Source: Variovorax sp. WS11 (GTDB lineage Bacteria; Pseudomonadota; Gammaproteobacteria; Burkholderiales; Burkholderiaceae_C). Taken from it: DNA of 64,000 bases. Below the pieces are notes generated by a model. It saw only the letters and a program-made list of their open reading frames with translations, was not told the origin of the DNA and did not search any database. Where the stretch lies: positions 2,852,001 to 2,916,000 of the forward strand of contig NZ_JAAGOW010000001.1 in NCBI RefSeq assembly GCF_010499245.1, written 5' to 3'. A program made the position numbers and the translations under genes. Below are positions 57,322-64,000 of the stretch, piece after piece (the stretch's first letter is position 1; every line of letters begins with the position of its first letter).

Positions 57322-59645
57322 CCCGGCGCGCCGAACAGCCGCGCACCCGCAGCGACTTCCTGAACGCCCGGGACGTGCTGGTGGTGGTGCGCGAGACGCC
57401 GCCCGCGCCGCCCGCTGCCAATGGGCAGCCGGCGGTGGTCGCGGGCAATCCCGCCGAAGGCCCCGAGATCCTGCTCGCGTTGTGGAGCGACGGCAGCGTC
57501 ACTGCACTCAACGGCCATGTGGACCTGGGCACCGGCATCCGCACCGCGCTGGCGCAGGTGGTGGCCGAGGAGCTCGACCTGCCGCTGTCGCAGGTGCACA
57601 TGGTGCTCGGCGACACGGCGCGCGCGCCCAACCAAGGCGCGACCATCGCCAGCGCCTCGCTGCAGATCCACGCCGTGCCGCTGCGGCAGGCCGCGGCGCA
57701 GGCACGCGCCTGGCTGCTCGCGCAGGCTTCGGAGCGCTTTGGGGTGCAGCCCTCGCTGCTCGAGGTGCGCGAGGGCCGCGTCCATGCCGGCGAGGACCCG
57801 GCCTTCAGCGTGCCCTTCGGCGAACTGGTGGCCGGCACGCGCACCGTGCTGCCACTGGACGGCGCGGCCCGGCTCAAGGACCCGAAGGACTACCGCCTTG
57901 TCGGCACCGCGGTCCCGCGCGTCGACATCCCGGCCAAGCTGGCGGGCGAGACGGTGTTCGTGCACGACATGCGCGTGCCCGGCATGCTGCACGGCCGCGT
58001 CGTGCGGCCGCCCTATGCGGGCGCGGATCACGGCGACTTCATCGGCAACACGCTGGAGTCGGTCGACGAATCTTCCATCGACCATATCCCCGGCATTCGC
58101 GCGGTGGTGGTGATCCGCGACTTCGTCGGCATCGTCGCCGAGCGCGAGGAGCACGCGGAGCAGGCGCTGCGCGAGCTGCGGGTGCGCTGGAAGGCCTGGC
58201 CTGGGCTCCCCGCGCTCGACGATCTGGAAGGCGCGATCCGCGCCAACCCCGCGACGCAGCGCCTGCTGGTCGACGAGGGCCGGGTGGACGAGGCGCTAGC
58301 CAACGCCGCCCAGCCGATGCTGCGCACCTATGTCTGGCCCTACCAGATGCATGCCTCCATCGGCCCCTCGTGCGCGCTCGCGCACTGGCAGCCCGAGGGC
58401 GATGCGGGCGTGCAGCTGCGCGTCTGGGCCGGCTCGCAGAACCCGCATGTGCTGCGCGCCGATCTCGCGAAGCTCATGGGCCTGGAGGACGTGGCCGTCG
58501 ACGTGGTGCGCATGGAGGCCGCCGGCTGCTACGGCCGCAACGGCGCCGACGACGTGGCGGCCGACGCGGCCCTGCTCGCGCGCGCGGCCGGCGCGCCGGT
58601 GCGCGTGCAGCTCACGCGCGAGCAGGAGCATGCGTGGGAGCCCAAGGGCGCGGCGCAGCTGATGCAGGTCAACGGCGGGCTCGATGCCGAGGGCGGCGTG
58701 GCGGCCTACGACTTCGAGACCTCCTACCCGTCGAACGGCGCGCCGACGCTGGCGCTGCTGCTCACCCGCACGGTCGAGCCGGTCGCGCAGGCCTTCGAGA
58801 TGGGCGACCGCACCGCGCGCCCGCCCTATGCCTACGAGAATCTGCGGGTCAAGGTCAACGACATGGCGCCCATCGTGCGCGCCTCCTGGCTGCGCGGCGT
58901 CTCGGCGTTGCCCAGCTCCTTCGCGCACGAGTCCTACGTGGACGAGCTGGCCACCGCGGCCGGCGTGGACCCGGTGGCCTTCCGCCTGCGCCATCTGCGC
59001 GATCCGCGCGCGGCCGAGCTGGTGCGCGAGACCGCGCAGAAGGCCGGCTGGCGCATGCGCACGGGGCCGCAGGAGGATGCCGACGGCGATCATCCTTCGA
59101 GGCGCGCCGACGCGCGCGTGGGCCCGGGCGGCGATGTGCTCTTCGGCCAGGGCTTCGCTTACGCCCGCTACGTGCACAGCAAGTGGCCCGGTTTCGGCGC
59201 GGCCTGGTCGGCCTGGGTGGCCGACGTCGAGGTCCACAAGACCACCGGCGAAGTGCACGTGCGCCGCGTGGTGGTGGGGCACGACGCGGGGCTGATGGTG
59301 AACCCGGCCGGGGTCGAGCACCAGATCCACGGCAACGTGATCCAGACCACCAGCCGGGCCTTGAAGGAGCGCGTGGACTTCGCGCCGCCGGCGCAGCCGT
59401 CCGGCGGCGAGACGCTGCCGGGCGTGCTGCCCGCGGGCGTGGTCGCGAGCCGCGAGTGGGGCAGCTACCCGATCCTCAGCTTCCGCGAGGTGCCGGTGAT
59501 CGAGGTCGTGCACATGCAGCGGCCGGGCGAGCCGCCGCTGGGGCGGGGAGTCGTCCTCGGTGCCGGGGACGGCGGCGATCGCGAATGCGATCTTCGATGC
59601 GACGGGGTGAGGTTCAGGCGCCGCCGTTCACGCCGGAGGTGGTGA
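57318..59645 (+). CDS. molybdenum cofactor-binding hydroxylase subunit (NicB-like), 3' end frameshifted
   Basis: 775 residues as read; xanthine oxidase-type large subunit of the NicB/IorB kind, with GHVDLGTGIRTALAQVVAEEL and GDTARAPNQGATIASASLQ near the N-terminus and AAGCYGRNGADDVAADAALLA later. GTG start overlaps the small-subunit stop. After PGEPPLG the frame goes wrong: the family ending GESSSVPGTAAIANAIFDATG (near 59545-59607) and then FTPEVVRAALN (near 59628-59660) are present in other frames. At least three small indels, all in G or C runs, lie in about 90 bases. Either the gene is damaged or these are sequencing errors. The GESSSVPG segment is near the active-site end, so activity could be lost. 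Confidence 0.85.
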   Translation: MTRRAEQPRTRSDFLNARDVLVVVRETPPAPPAANGQPAVVAGNPAEGPEILLALWSDGSVTALNGHVDLGTGIRTALAQVVAEELDLPLSQVHMVLGDTARAPNQGATIASASLQIHAVPLRQAAAQARAWLLAQASERFGVQPSLLEVREGRVHAGEDPAFSVPFGELVAGTRTVLPLDGAARLKDPKDYRLVGTAVPRVDIPAKLAGETVFVHDMRVPGMLHGRVVRPPYAGADHGDFIGNTLESVDESSIDHIPGIRAVVVIRDFVGIVAEREEHAEQALRELRVRWKAWPGLPALDDLEGAIRANPATQRLLVDEGRVDEALANAAQPMLRTYVWPYQMHASIGPSCALAHWQPEGDAGVQLRVWAGSQNPHVLRADLAKLMGLEDVAVDVVRMEAAGCYGRNGADDVAADAALLARAAGAPVRVQLTREQEHAWEPKGAAQLMQVNGGLDAEGGVAAYDFETSYPSNGAPTLALLLTRTVEPVAQAFEMGDRTARPPYAYENLRVKVNDMAPIVRASWLRGVSALPSSFAHESYVDELATAAGVDPVAFRLRHLRDPRAAELVRETAQKAGWRMRTGPQEDADGDHPSRRADARVGPGGDVLFGQGFAYARYVHSKWPGFGAAWSAWVADVEVHKTTGEVHVRRVVVGHDAGLMVNPAGVEHQIHGNVIQTTSRALKERVDFAPPAQPSGGETLPGVLPAGVVASREWGSYPILSFREVPVIEVVHMQRPGEPPLGRGVVLGAGDGGDRECDLRCDGVRFRRRRSRRRW

Positions 59646-59666
59646 GGGCTGCGCTGAATCTCGTTC

Positions 59667-59760
59667 ACTCTCCCCCTTGGGGAGGGGCAGGGGTGGGGGC
59701 ACGCGGGCGGTCGATGGTGGCGCCGTCGTGCCCCCATCCCAACCTTTCCCCAGAGGGAAG
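59667..59760. repeat. inverted pair of REP-like palindromes
   Basis: TCTCCCCCTTGGGGAGGGGC...GGGGGCACG (59669-59703) and its inverted partner CGTGCCCCCATCCC...CCCAGAGGGAAGG (59727-59760). Same family as the copies at 16616 and 27178. It lies exactly between the end of the molybdenum subunit gene and the beginning of the cytochrome gene, and no start codon for the latter can be found behind it. Confidence 0.75.
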
Positions 59761-59774
59761 GAGCAAGACCGGAC

Positions 59775-61082
59775 GCGCCGTGGCCGAAAGCGCGTGGTGC
59801 ATGGGCCACGGCCACCGCCCTCATCATCGGCGGCCTCGGCCTCATCGCCGGGCTCCTCGGCTGGCGCTCCACCATCGCCCCCGTCACCCTCAGCGCCCCC
59901 GTCTACAGCCAATCCACCATCGACCGCGGCCGCACCCTCGCCGCCCTCGGCGACTGCGCCGTCTGCCACACCGCCCCCGGCGGCACGCCCAACGCCGGCG
60001 GCCGCGCCATGGACACGCCCTTCGGCACCCTCCACACCACCAACCTCACGCCCGACCCCGACACCGGCCTCGGCCGCTGGTCCTTCAGCGCCTTCCAGCG
60101 GGCCATGCGTGAGGGCATCTCGCGCGACGGCCACCACCTCTACCCGGCCTTCCCCTACACCGCCTTCGCCAAGACCAGCGACGACGACCTGCAGGCGCTC
60201 TACGCCTACTTCATGTCGCTTCCGCCGGTGCAGGCGCCCACGCCGAAGTCTTCGCTGAACTTCCCCTTCGGCATCCGTCCGCTGATGGCCGGCTGGAACG
60301 CGCTCTTCCACGATCCCGCCCCCCTGCAGCCGAACCCGCGGCAGAGCGCCGAATGGAACCGCGGCGCCTATCTGGTCGACGGCCTGGGCCATTGCGGCGC
60401 CTGCCATACCCCACGCAACGCGCTGGGCGCGGAGCAGGGCGGCGGCGCCTACCTGTCGGGCGCGATGGTCGAGGGCTGGGAGGCGCCCGCGCTCACGGGC
60501 CTGGCCTCGAAGTCGGCCGTGCCCTGGAACGCCGAATCGCTCTACCGCTACTTGCGCAACGGCCACAGCCCCCAGCACGGCACGGCCGGCGGCCCGATGG
60601 CGGAGGTGGTTCGCGAGCTGGCCCAGGTGCCCGACACGGACATCCGCGCCATGGCCACCTACCTGGCCTCCTTCAATGCGCAGACCAGCGAGGCCGAGGC
60701 CCGTGCGCAGGCGCAGCGCGCGGTCGCCACCGCCGCCGCGCGCCAGGGCCCGCTGCTCGGCCCGGCCCAGCGCCTGTTCGACGGCGCCTGCGCCGCCTGC
60801 CACCACGACGGCAACGGGCCCACGCTGCTCGGCGCCAACGTGCCGCTCGCGCTCAACAGCAACCTCACGAGCGCGCGCCCCGACAACCTGCTGCGCACCA
60901 TCCTCGATGGCGTGCGCGAGCCGGCCACGCGCGACATCGGCTTCATGCCCGCCTTCCGCGAGGCGCTCAGCGATGCGCAGATCGCCGAGCTGGCCGGCTA
61001 CATGCGCGCGCGCTTCGCGCCGCAGGAGCCGGCATGGACGGATCTGCAGTCGGAGGTCGCGCGGGTGCGAGGCGACGAATGA
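59775..61082 (+). CDS. triheme cytochrome c subunit, start lost or unclear
   Basis: About 435 residues in one frame: an N-terminal membrane anchor (TALIIGGLGLIAGLLGW), then three CXXCH haem sites, CAVCH (59955-59969), CGACH and CAACH, with TNLTPDPDTGLG and MAGWNALFHDP typical of NicB/gluconate-dehydrogenase-type cytochromes. No ATG, GTG or good start lies before the anchor; the first ATG in frame (60009) would lose the anchor and first haem. A GCG stands at 59775 where a start might be expected. It accepts electrons from the hydroxylase at 56842-59645 and passes them to the respiratory chain. Confidence 0.85.
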   Translation, partial: APWPKARGAWATATALIIGGLGLIAGLLGWRSTIAPVTLSAPVYSQSTIDRGRTLAALGDCAVCHTAPGGTPNAGGRAMDTPFGTLHTTNLTPDPDTGLGRWSFSAFQRAMREGISRDGHHLYPAFPYTAFAKTSDDDLQALYAYFMSLPPVQAPTPKSSLNFPFGIRPLMAGWNALFHDPAPLQPNPRQSAEWNRGAYLVDGLGHCGACHTPRNALGAEQGGGAYLSGAMVEGWEAPALTGLASKSAVPWNAESLYRYLRNGHSPQHGTAGGPMAEVVRELAQVPDTDIRAMATYLASFNAQTSEAEARAQAQRAVATAAARQGPLLGPAQRLFDGACAACHHDGNGPTLLGANVPLALNSNLTSARPDNLLRTILDGVREPATRDIGFMPAFREALSDAQIAELAGYMRARFAPQEPAWTDLQSEVARVRGDE

Positions 61083-61112
61083 ATAAGGACTGAGCGGAAC
61101 GCGAAGAACGGG

Positions 61113-61200
61113 AAGCTTTCGCGAAGGACGCGAAAAAGACATACAGAATGGTCTTCCTGGATTCCTTTGCGTCCTTGGCGAAACCTTCGCGTCCTCTGCG
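61113..61200 (+). repeat. imperfect inverted repeat of the TTCGCGTCCTTCGCG type
   Basis: Left arm TTTCGCGAAGGACGCGAAA, right arm CCTTTGCGTCCTTGGCGAAA, with a third partial copy CTTCGCGTCCTCTGCG. The whole can fold into a long hairpin between the cytochrome gene and the FAH-family gene. Elements of this type recur in many unrelated genomes as intergenic repeats; no gene is here. Confidence 0.7.
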
Positions 61201-61227
61201 TCGGGTACCCGATTTTTTGGAGACAAC

Positions 61228-62412
61228 ATGCCCCAGACCCTCTCGTCCGCCACCAGCCTGCCACGCGACGCCGGGCGCGCCGCCCTGATCGGCCGTCTCT
61301 GGCAACCCGATGTCGGGCCCACGCCGGTGGTGGTGCACGAGGGCGGCTTGCACGACCTGACGCGCCTGGCGCCCACCACCAGCCAGCTCCTCGAGCTCGA
61401 CGATCCCGTGGGCCTGGTGCGCCAGGCCCTACGCGACAACGACGCGCCGCGCATTGCGGCGCTCGACGCTTCGCTGGCCAACAGCAACGAGGCCGCGCGC
61501 GATCCCGAACTGCCCTGGCTGCTCGCCCCCTGCGACCTGCAGGCGGTGAAGGCCAGCGGCGTGACCTTCGTCGCCAGCCTGCTGGAGCGCGTGATCGAGG
61601 AGCAGGCGCGCGGCGATGCCTCCCGGGCCGAAACCATCCGCGCCGCGCTCGGCGGCGTGCTGGGCGACAACCTCGCCGGCATCGTGCCCGGCTCGCCGCA
61701 GGCAGCTCAGGTCAAGGAGGTGCTGATCGCGCAGGGCGCCTGGTCGCAGTACCTCGAGGTCGGCATCGGCCCCGATGCCGAGATCTTCACCAAGGCGCCG
61801 GTGCTGTCGGCGGTCGGCACCGGTGCCGACGTCGGCATCCATTCCGGCTCGGTCTGGAACAACCCCGAGCCCGAGGTGGTGCTGGCGGTCGACAGCCGCG
61901 GCCGCACCCTGGGCGCGGCGCTGGGCAACGACGTCAACCTGCGCGACTTCGAAGGCCGCAGCGCGCTGCTGCTGGGCAAGGCCAAGGACAACAACGCCTC
62001 CTGCGCGATCGGCCCCTTCATACGCCTGTTCGACACGCATTTCGGCATCGACGACGTGCGCCGCATCACGGTGGCGCTGCGCGTCGCCGGGCCCGAGGGT
62101 TTCGCGCTCGAGGGATCGAGCTCGCTCGCGCAGATCAGCCGCGATCCGCTGGACCTGGTCTCGCAGGCCATCGGGCCGCATCACGCCTACCCGGACGGGC
62201 TGATGCTCTTCCTCGGCACCATGTTCGCGCCCACGCAGGACCGCCACGGCCCGGGTCAGGGCTTCACCCACGTGGTGGGCGACCGCGTCACCATCTCGGC
62301 GCCCGAACTCGGCGCGCTGGAGAACCGCGTGGTGCATGCCGATCAGGCGGCGCGCTGGTCCTTCGGCATTGGTGCGCTGATGCGCAACCTGGCGGGGCGC
62401 GGTCTTCTCTAG
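61228..62412 (+). CDS. fumarylacetoacetate hydrolase (FAH) family protein
   Basis: 394 residues. FAH fold: VTFVASLLERVIEEQARGDA, IFTKAPVLSAVGTGADVGIHSGSVWNNPEPEVVLAV, LGNDVNLRDFEGRSALLLGKAKDNNASCAIGPF, and acidic metal-site residues in NPEPEVVLAV. Longer than 2-keto-4-pentenoate hydratases and similar to the sugar-acid dehydratase-type members. TTGGAGAC precedes the ATG. Function cannot be set; it may act on a pathway acid of the next cluster (Rieske oxygenase) or of a sugar acid route. Confidence 0.8.
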   Translation: MPQTLSSATSLPRDAGRAALIGRLWQPDVGPTPVVVHEGGLHDLTRLAPTTSQLLELDDPVGLVRQALRDNDAPRIAALDASLANSNEAARDPELPWLLAPCDLQAVKASGVTFVASLLERVIEEQARGDASRAETIRAALGGVLGDNLAGIVPGSPQAAQVKEVLIAQGAWSQYLEVGIGPDAEIFTKAPVLSAVGTGADVGIHSGSVWNNPEPEVVLAVDSRGRTLGAALGNDVNLRDFEGRSALLLGKAKDNNASCAIGPFIRLFDTHFGIDDVRRITVALRVAGPEGFALEGSSSLAQISRDPLDLVSQAIGPHHAYPDGLMLFLGTMFAPTQDRHGPGQGFTHVVGDRVTISAPELGALENRVVHADQAARWSFGIGALMRNLAGRGLL

Positions 62413-62422
62413 CGCCTGGCGT

Positions 62423-62466
62423 TGCAACAAAACCTAGCACTCGGAGTGCAATAAAACCTAGCAGTC
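62423..62466 (+). promoter_or_regulatory. tandem direct repeat, possible operator
   Basis: Two 20-base units (62423-62442 and 62447-62466), each with the pattern TGCAAYAAAACCTAGCA, 18 of 20 positions equal and 24 bases apart. They lie directly after the FAH gene stop and 93 bases before the LuxR-type regulator. AT-rich against its surroundings. Tandem direct repeats of this kind are typical binding sites for a regulator; the one encoded next door is a candidate. Confidence 0.6.
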
Positions 62467-62558
62467 AGTTATCCCGCGCCGGCCAGAAGAGCGGAAAGCG
62501 GGTTTGTCCCGAGCCCCGTGGTCTTCGCGCGCCACGGCCGCGACCGGACAATGGCCGC

Positions 62559-63368
62559 ATGCCTGCCACCTGGCGCGTCCCCGCCGTTCCCCACCAGCAC
62601 ACGCTCGACCTGCACGCGGTTTCGCTGCTGCTGGAGGCGCCGCGCGAGGCGGAGCCGACGCGCGCCATGCTGCATTTCCTCAACGCGCTGTTGCCGGTCG
62701 ACTACATCAGCCTGGTCTCGCACATGGAGGATCCACCGGCGCTGCTCGAAGGGCATGCCTTCGGCGCCGGGCTGCGCAACGTCACCGGCCAGTGCTTCGA
62801 CAAGTACCGCCGCCATTTCTACCTCTTCGACGATGCAATCCGCATCGCCGGGCAGATGCGCGCGCAGCCCGGCGAGAACGCGGAGGTGACGGCGCTGCGC
62901 TTCCGCGCCGGCGAAATCCCCGACTCCGGCTGGCGCCACCGCATCTACGAGCGCGAGCATCTGTCGGACCGGCTCACGCTGCTCTTCACGCCGGCGCCGC
63001 GCACCGCCTTCTCGATCAACCTCTACCGCAGCGAGGCCAAGGGCGCCTTCGCCGCGCAGGAGATCGAGCGCGTGCTGGCCGTTGCGCCGCTGCTTCGCCA
63101 GGTGCACCGCAATGCCGTCGGCACCGGCGCGGCCGCGCGCCAGATGGCCACGCGCGTCGCGCTCGCGCGGGCACGGCTCGACGCGCGCGACGCCGCACTC
63201 AGCCCGCGCGAGCTCGACGTCTGCGCGCGCATCGCCTGCAGCATGACGGCCGACGGCATCGCGGCCGACCTGGACATCGCGGCCTCCACCGTGCTCACGC
63301 TGCGCAAGCGCGCCTACCTCAAGCTCGACATCCACGACCGCGCCGAGCTGATCCGCCTGGCTGCCTGA
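62559..63368 (+). CDS. LuxR-type transcriptional regulator
   Basis: 269 residues. The C-terminal 65 residues are a LuxR helix-turn-helix: LSPRELDVCARIACSMTADGIAADLDIAASTVLTLRKRAYLKLDIHDRAELIRLAA. The N-terminal 200 residues form an unassigned domain (VDYISLVSHMEDPPALLEGHAF, KYRRHFYLFDDAIRIA), not the receiver or autoinducer type. ATG at 62559 was chosen because the protein begins there as a separate unit; the frame is open far upstream inside the FAH gene. A direct-repeat site precedes it and a Rieske oxygenase gene follows, its probable target. Confidence 0.82.
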   Translation: MPATWRVPAVPHQHTLDLHAVSLLLEAPREAEPTRAMLHFLNALLPVDYISLVSHMEDPPALLEGHAFGAGLRNVTGQCFDKYRRHFYLFDDAIRIAGQMRAQPGENAEVTALRFRAGEIPDSGWRHRIYEREHLSDRLTLLFTPAPRTAFSINLYRSEAKGAFAAQEIERVLAVAPLLRQVHRNAVGTGAAARQMATRVALARARLDARDAALSPRELDVCARIACSMTADGIAADLDIAASTVLTLRKRAYLKLDIHDRAELIRLAA

Positions 63369-63462
63369 GGGCAGGGCACTGTCCCCTGCGCAGGGGACGC
63401 GGGCGCGAGGCCCTGCGCGCCACCATCAGCTGGCCCCACAACCACCGATGGAGACAAGCGCA

Positions 63463-64000
63463 ATGTTCCTGCGCAACTGCTGGTATGTCGTCGCCTGGGA
63501 CCGTGAGGTTCCGGCCGACGGCCTCTTCAACCGCACCGTGATCGGCGAGCCGCTGCTGCTGTTCCGGCGCGCCGACGGCAGCATCGTCGCGCTGGAGGAT
63601 CGCTGCTGCCACCGGCTGGCGCCGCTCTCCAAGGGCCGCAAGGAAGGCGATTGCGTGCGCTGCGGCTACCACGGCCTCAAGTTCGATGCCGAGGGCGTCT
63701 GTGTCGAGGTCCCCGGCCTCGAGAGCGTGCCACCCAAGGCGCGCGTGCGCAGCTATGCGGTGGCGCTGCGCCATGCCTGGGTCTTCGTGTGGATGGGCGA
63801 TCCGGCCCTGGCCGATCCGGCGCTGCTGCCCGACAACTTCTCCTGCGAGCATGCCGACTGGCGCAACATCCCCGACTACCTGCACTACGACACGCCCCAC
63901 CTGCTGATCTGCGACAACCTGCTGGACTTCTCGCATCTGAGCTACGTGCATGAGAAGACGCTGGGCAACTCCACCGCGATCGCGCGGGTGCGGCCCGAGA
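63463..64000 (+). CDS. Rieske-type aromatic oxygenase, partial (VanA-like)
   Basis: The first 179 codons; the gene runs off the window. Rieske 2Fe-2S motif C48-C49-H50 and C67-G-Y-H70 (DRCCHRLAPLSKG, CGYHGLKF). Part of the mononuclear iron site is seen in CDNLLDFSHLSYVHEKTLG. The sequence recalls vanillate O-demethylase oxygenase and related methoxy- or phthalate-type oxygenases. ATG at 63463; no strong ribosome site but GGAGAC is 13 bases before. Substrate unknown. Confidence 0.88.
   Translation, partial: MFLRNCWYVVAWDREVPADGLFNRTVIGEPLLLFRRADGSIVALEDRCCHRLAPLSKGRKEGDCVRCGYHGLKFDAEGVCVEVPGLESVPPKARVRSYAVALRHAWVFVWMGDPALADPALLPDNFSCEHADWRNIPDYLHYDTPHLLICDNLLDFSHLSYVHEKTLGNSTAIARVRPE

Overview
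The window is about 64 kb of GC-rich, densely packed DNA with short intergenic gaps and many ATGA/GTGA/TGATG gene overlaps. Gene content (a five-enzyme hut pathway with HutF and HutG, a split metH with an S-adenosylhomocysteine riboswitch, several Bug/Liv-type uptake systems, aromatic and N-heterocycle catabolism) points to a betaproteobacterium of the Burkholderiales, most likely Comamonadaceae and Variovorax-like. The genus is an inference; there is no rRNA or other marker here.

Layout. 1-5 kb: a cluster resembling a type III secretion (T3SS) effector locus: two paralogous CesT-type chaperones around a small protein, a 186-residue protein, an IS630 element, and a 626-residue protein with three hydrophobic blocks. 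5-18.9 kb: the histidine-utilisation regulon (ABC importer, hutC, hutH, hutU, an ornithine-cyclodeaminase-like gene, two solute-binding proteins, hutD, hutI, hutF, hutG) with two matching HutC-type operators. 18.9-24.9 kb: an unstable low-GC patch with an IS110 element split by an IS256 element, a decayed second copy of the hutG 3' end, a 481-residue protein of unknown function, and a third CesT-type chaperone next to it. 25-31.5 kb: split methionine synthase (N-terminal half, then an SH3 protein, LysR and PACE efflux pump, then an SAH riboswitch and the C-terminal half, which carries a -1 frameshift). 31.5-34.7 kb: glycosyltransferase/GtrA trio. 34.8-35.5 kb: FHA protein. 35.5-44.3 kb: minus-strand aromatic-degradation region (flavin reductase, FADH2-dependent phenol monooxygenase, intradiol dioxygenase, MFS transporter, LysR, outer-membrane protein, RibF-like protein), with a second IS630 copy between the operon and its LysR. 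44.5-61 kb: a predicted nicotinamide/nicotinate pathway: exported nicotinamidase, two-component molybdenum hydroxylase plus triheme cytochrome c, 6-hydroxynicotinate reductase-like protein, enamidase-like amidohydrolase, ferredoxin-NADP reductase, TetR regulator, a Liv-type ABC importer, and three proteins of poorly known role (UPF0280, two DUF1185). 61-64 kb: FAH-family protein, LuxR-type regulator and the start of a Rieske oxygenase.

How the parts work together. Histidine would be taken up and degraded through urocanate, imidazolonepropionate and formimino-/formylglutamate to glutamate. The N-heterocycle cluster would convert nicotinamide to nicotinate, hydroxylate it to 6-hydroxynicotinate, reduce the ring and open it to 2-formylglutarate. 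The phenol cluster would hydroxylate a phenol to a hydroxyquinol and cleave it to maleylacetate; the maleylacetate reductase is not in the window. Several genes show damage: metH2 and the molybdenum subunit carry small indels, the cytochrome has lost a recognisable start, and the IS110 transposase is interrupted. Whether the indels are mutations or sequencing errors cannot be decided from this sequence alone.
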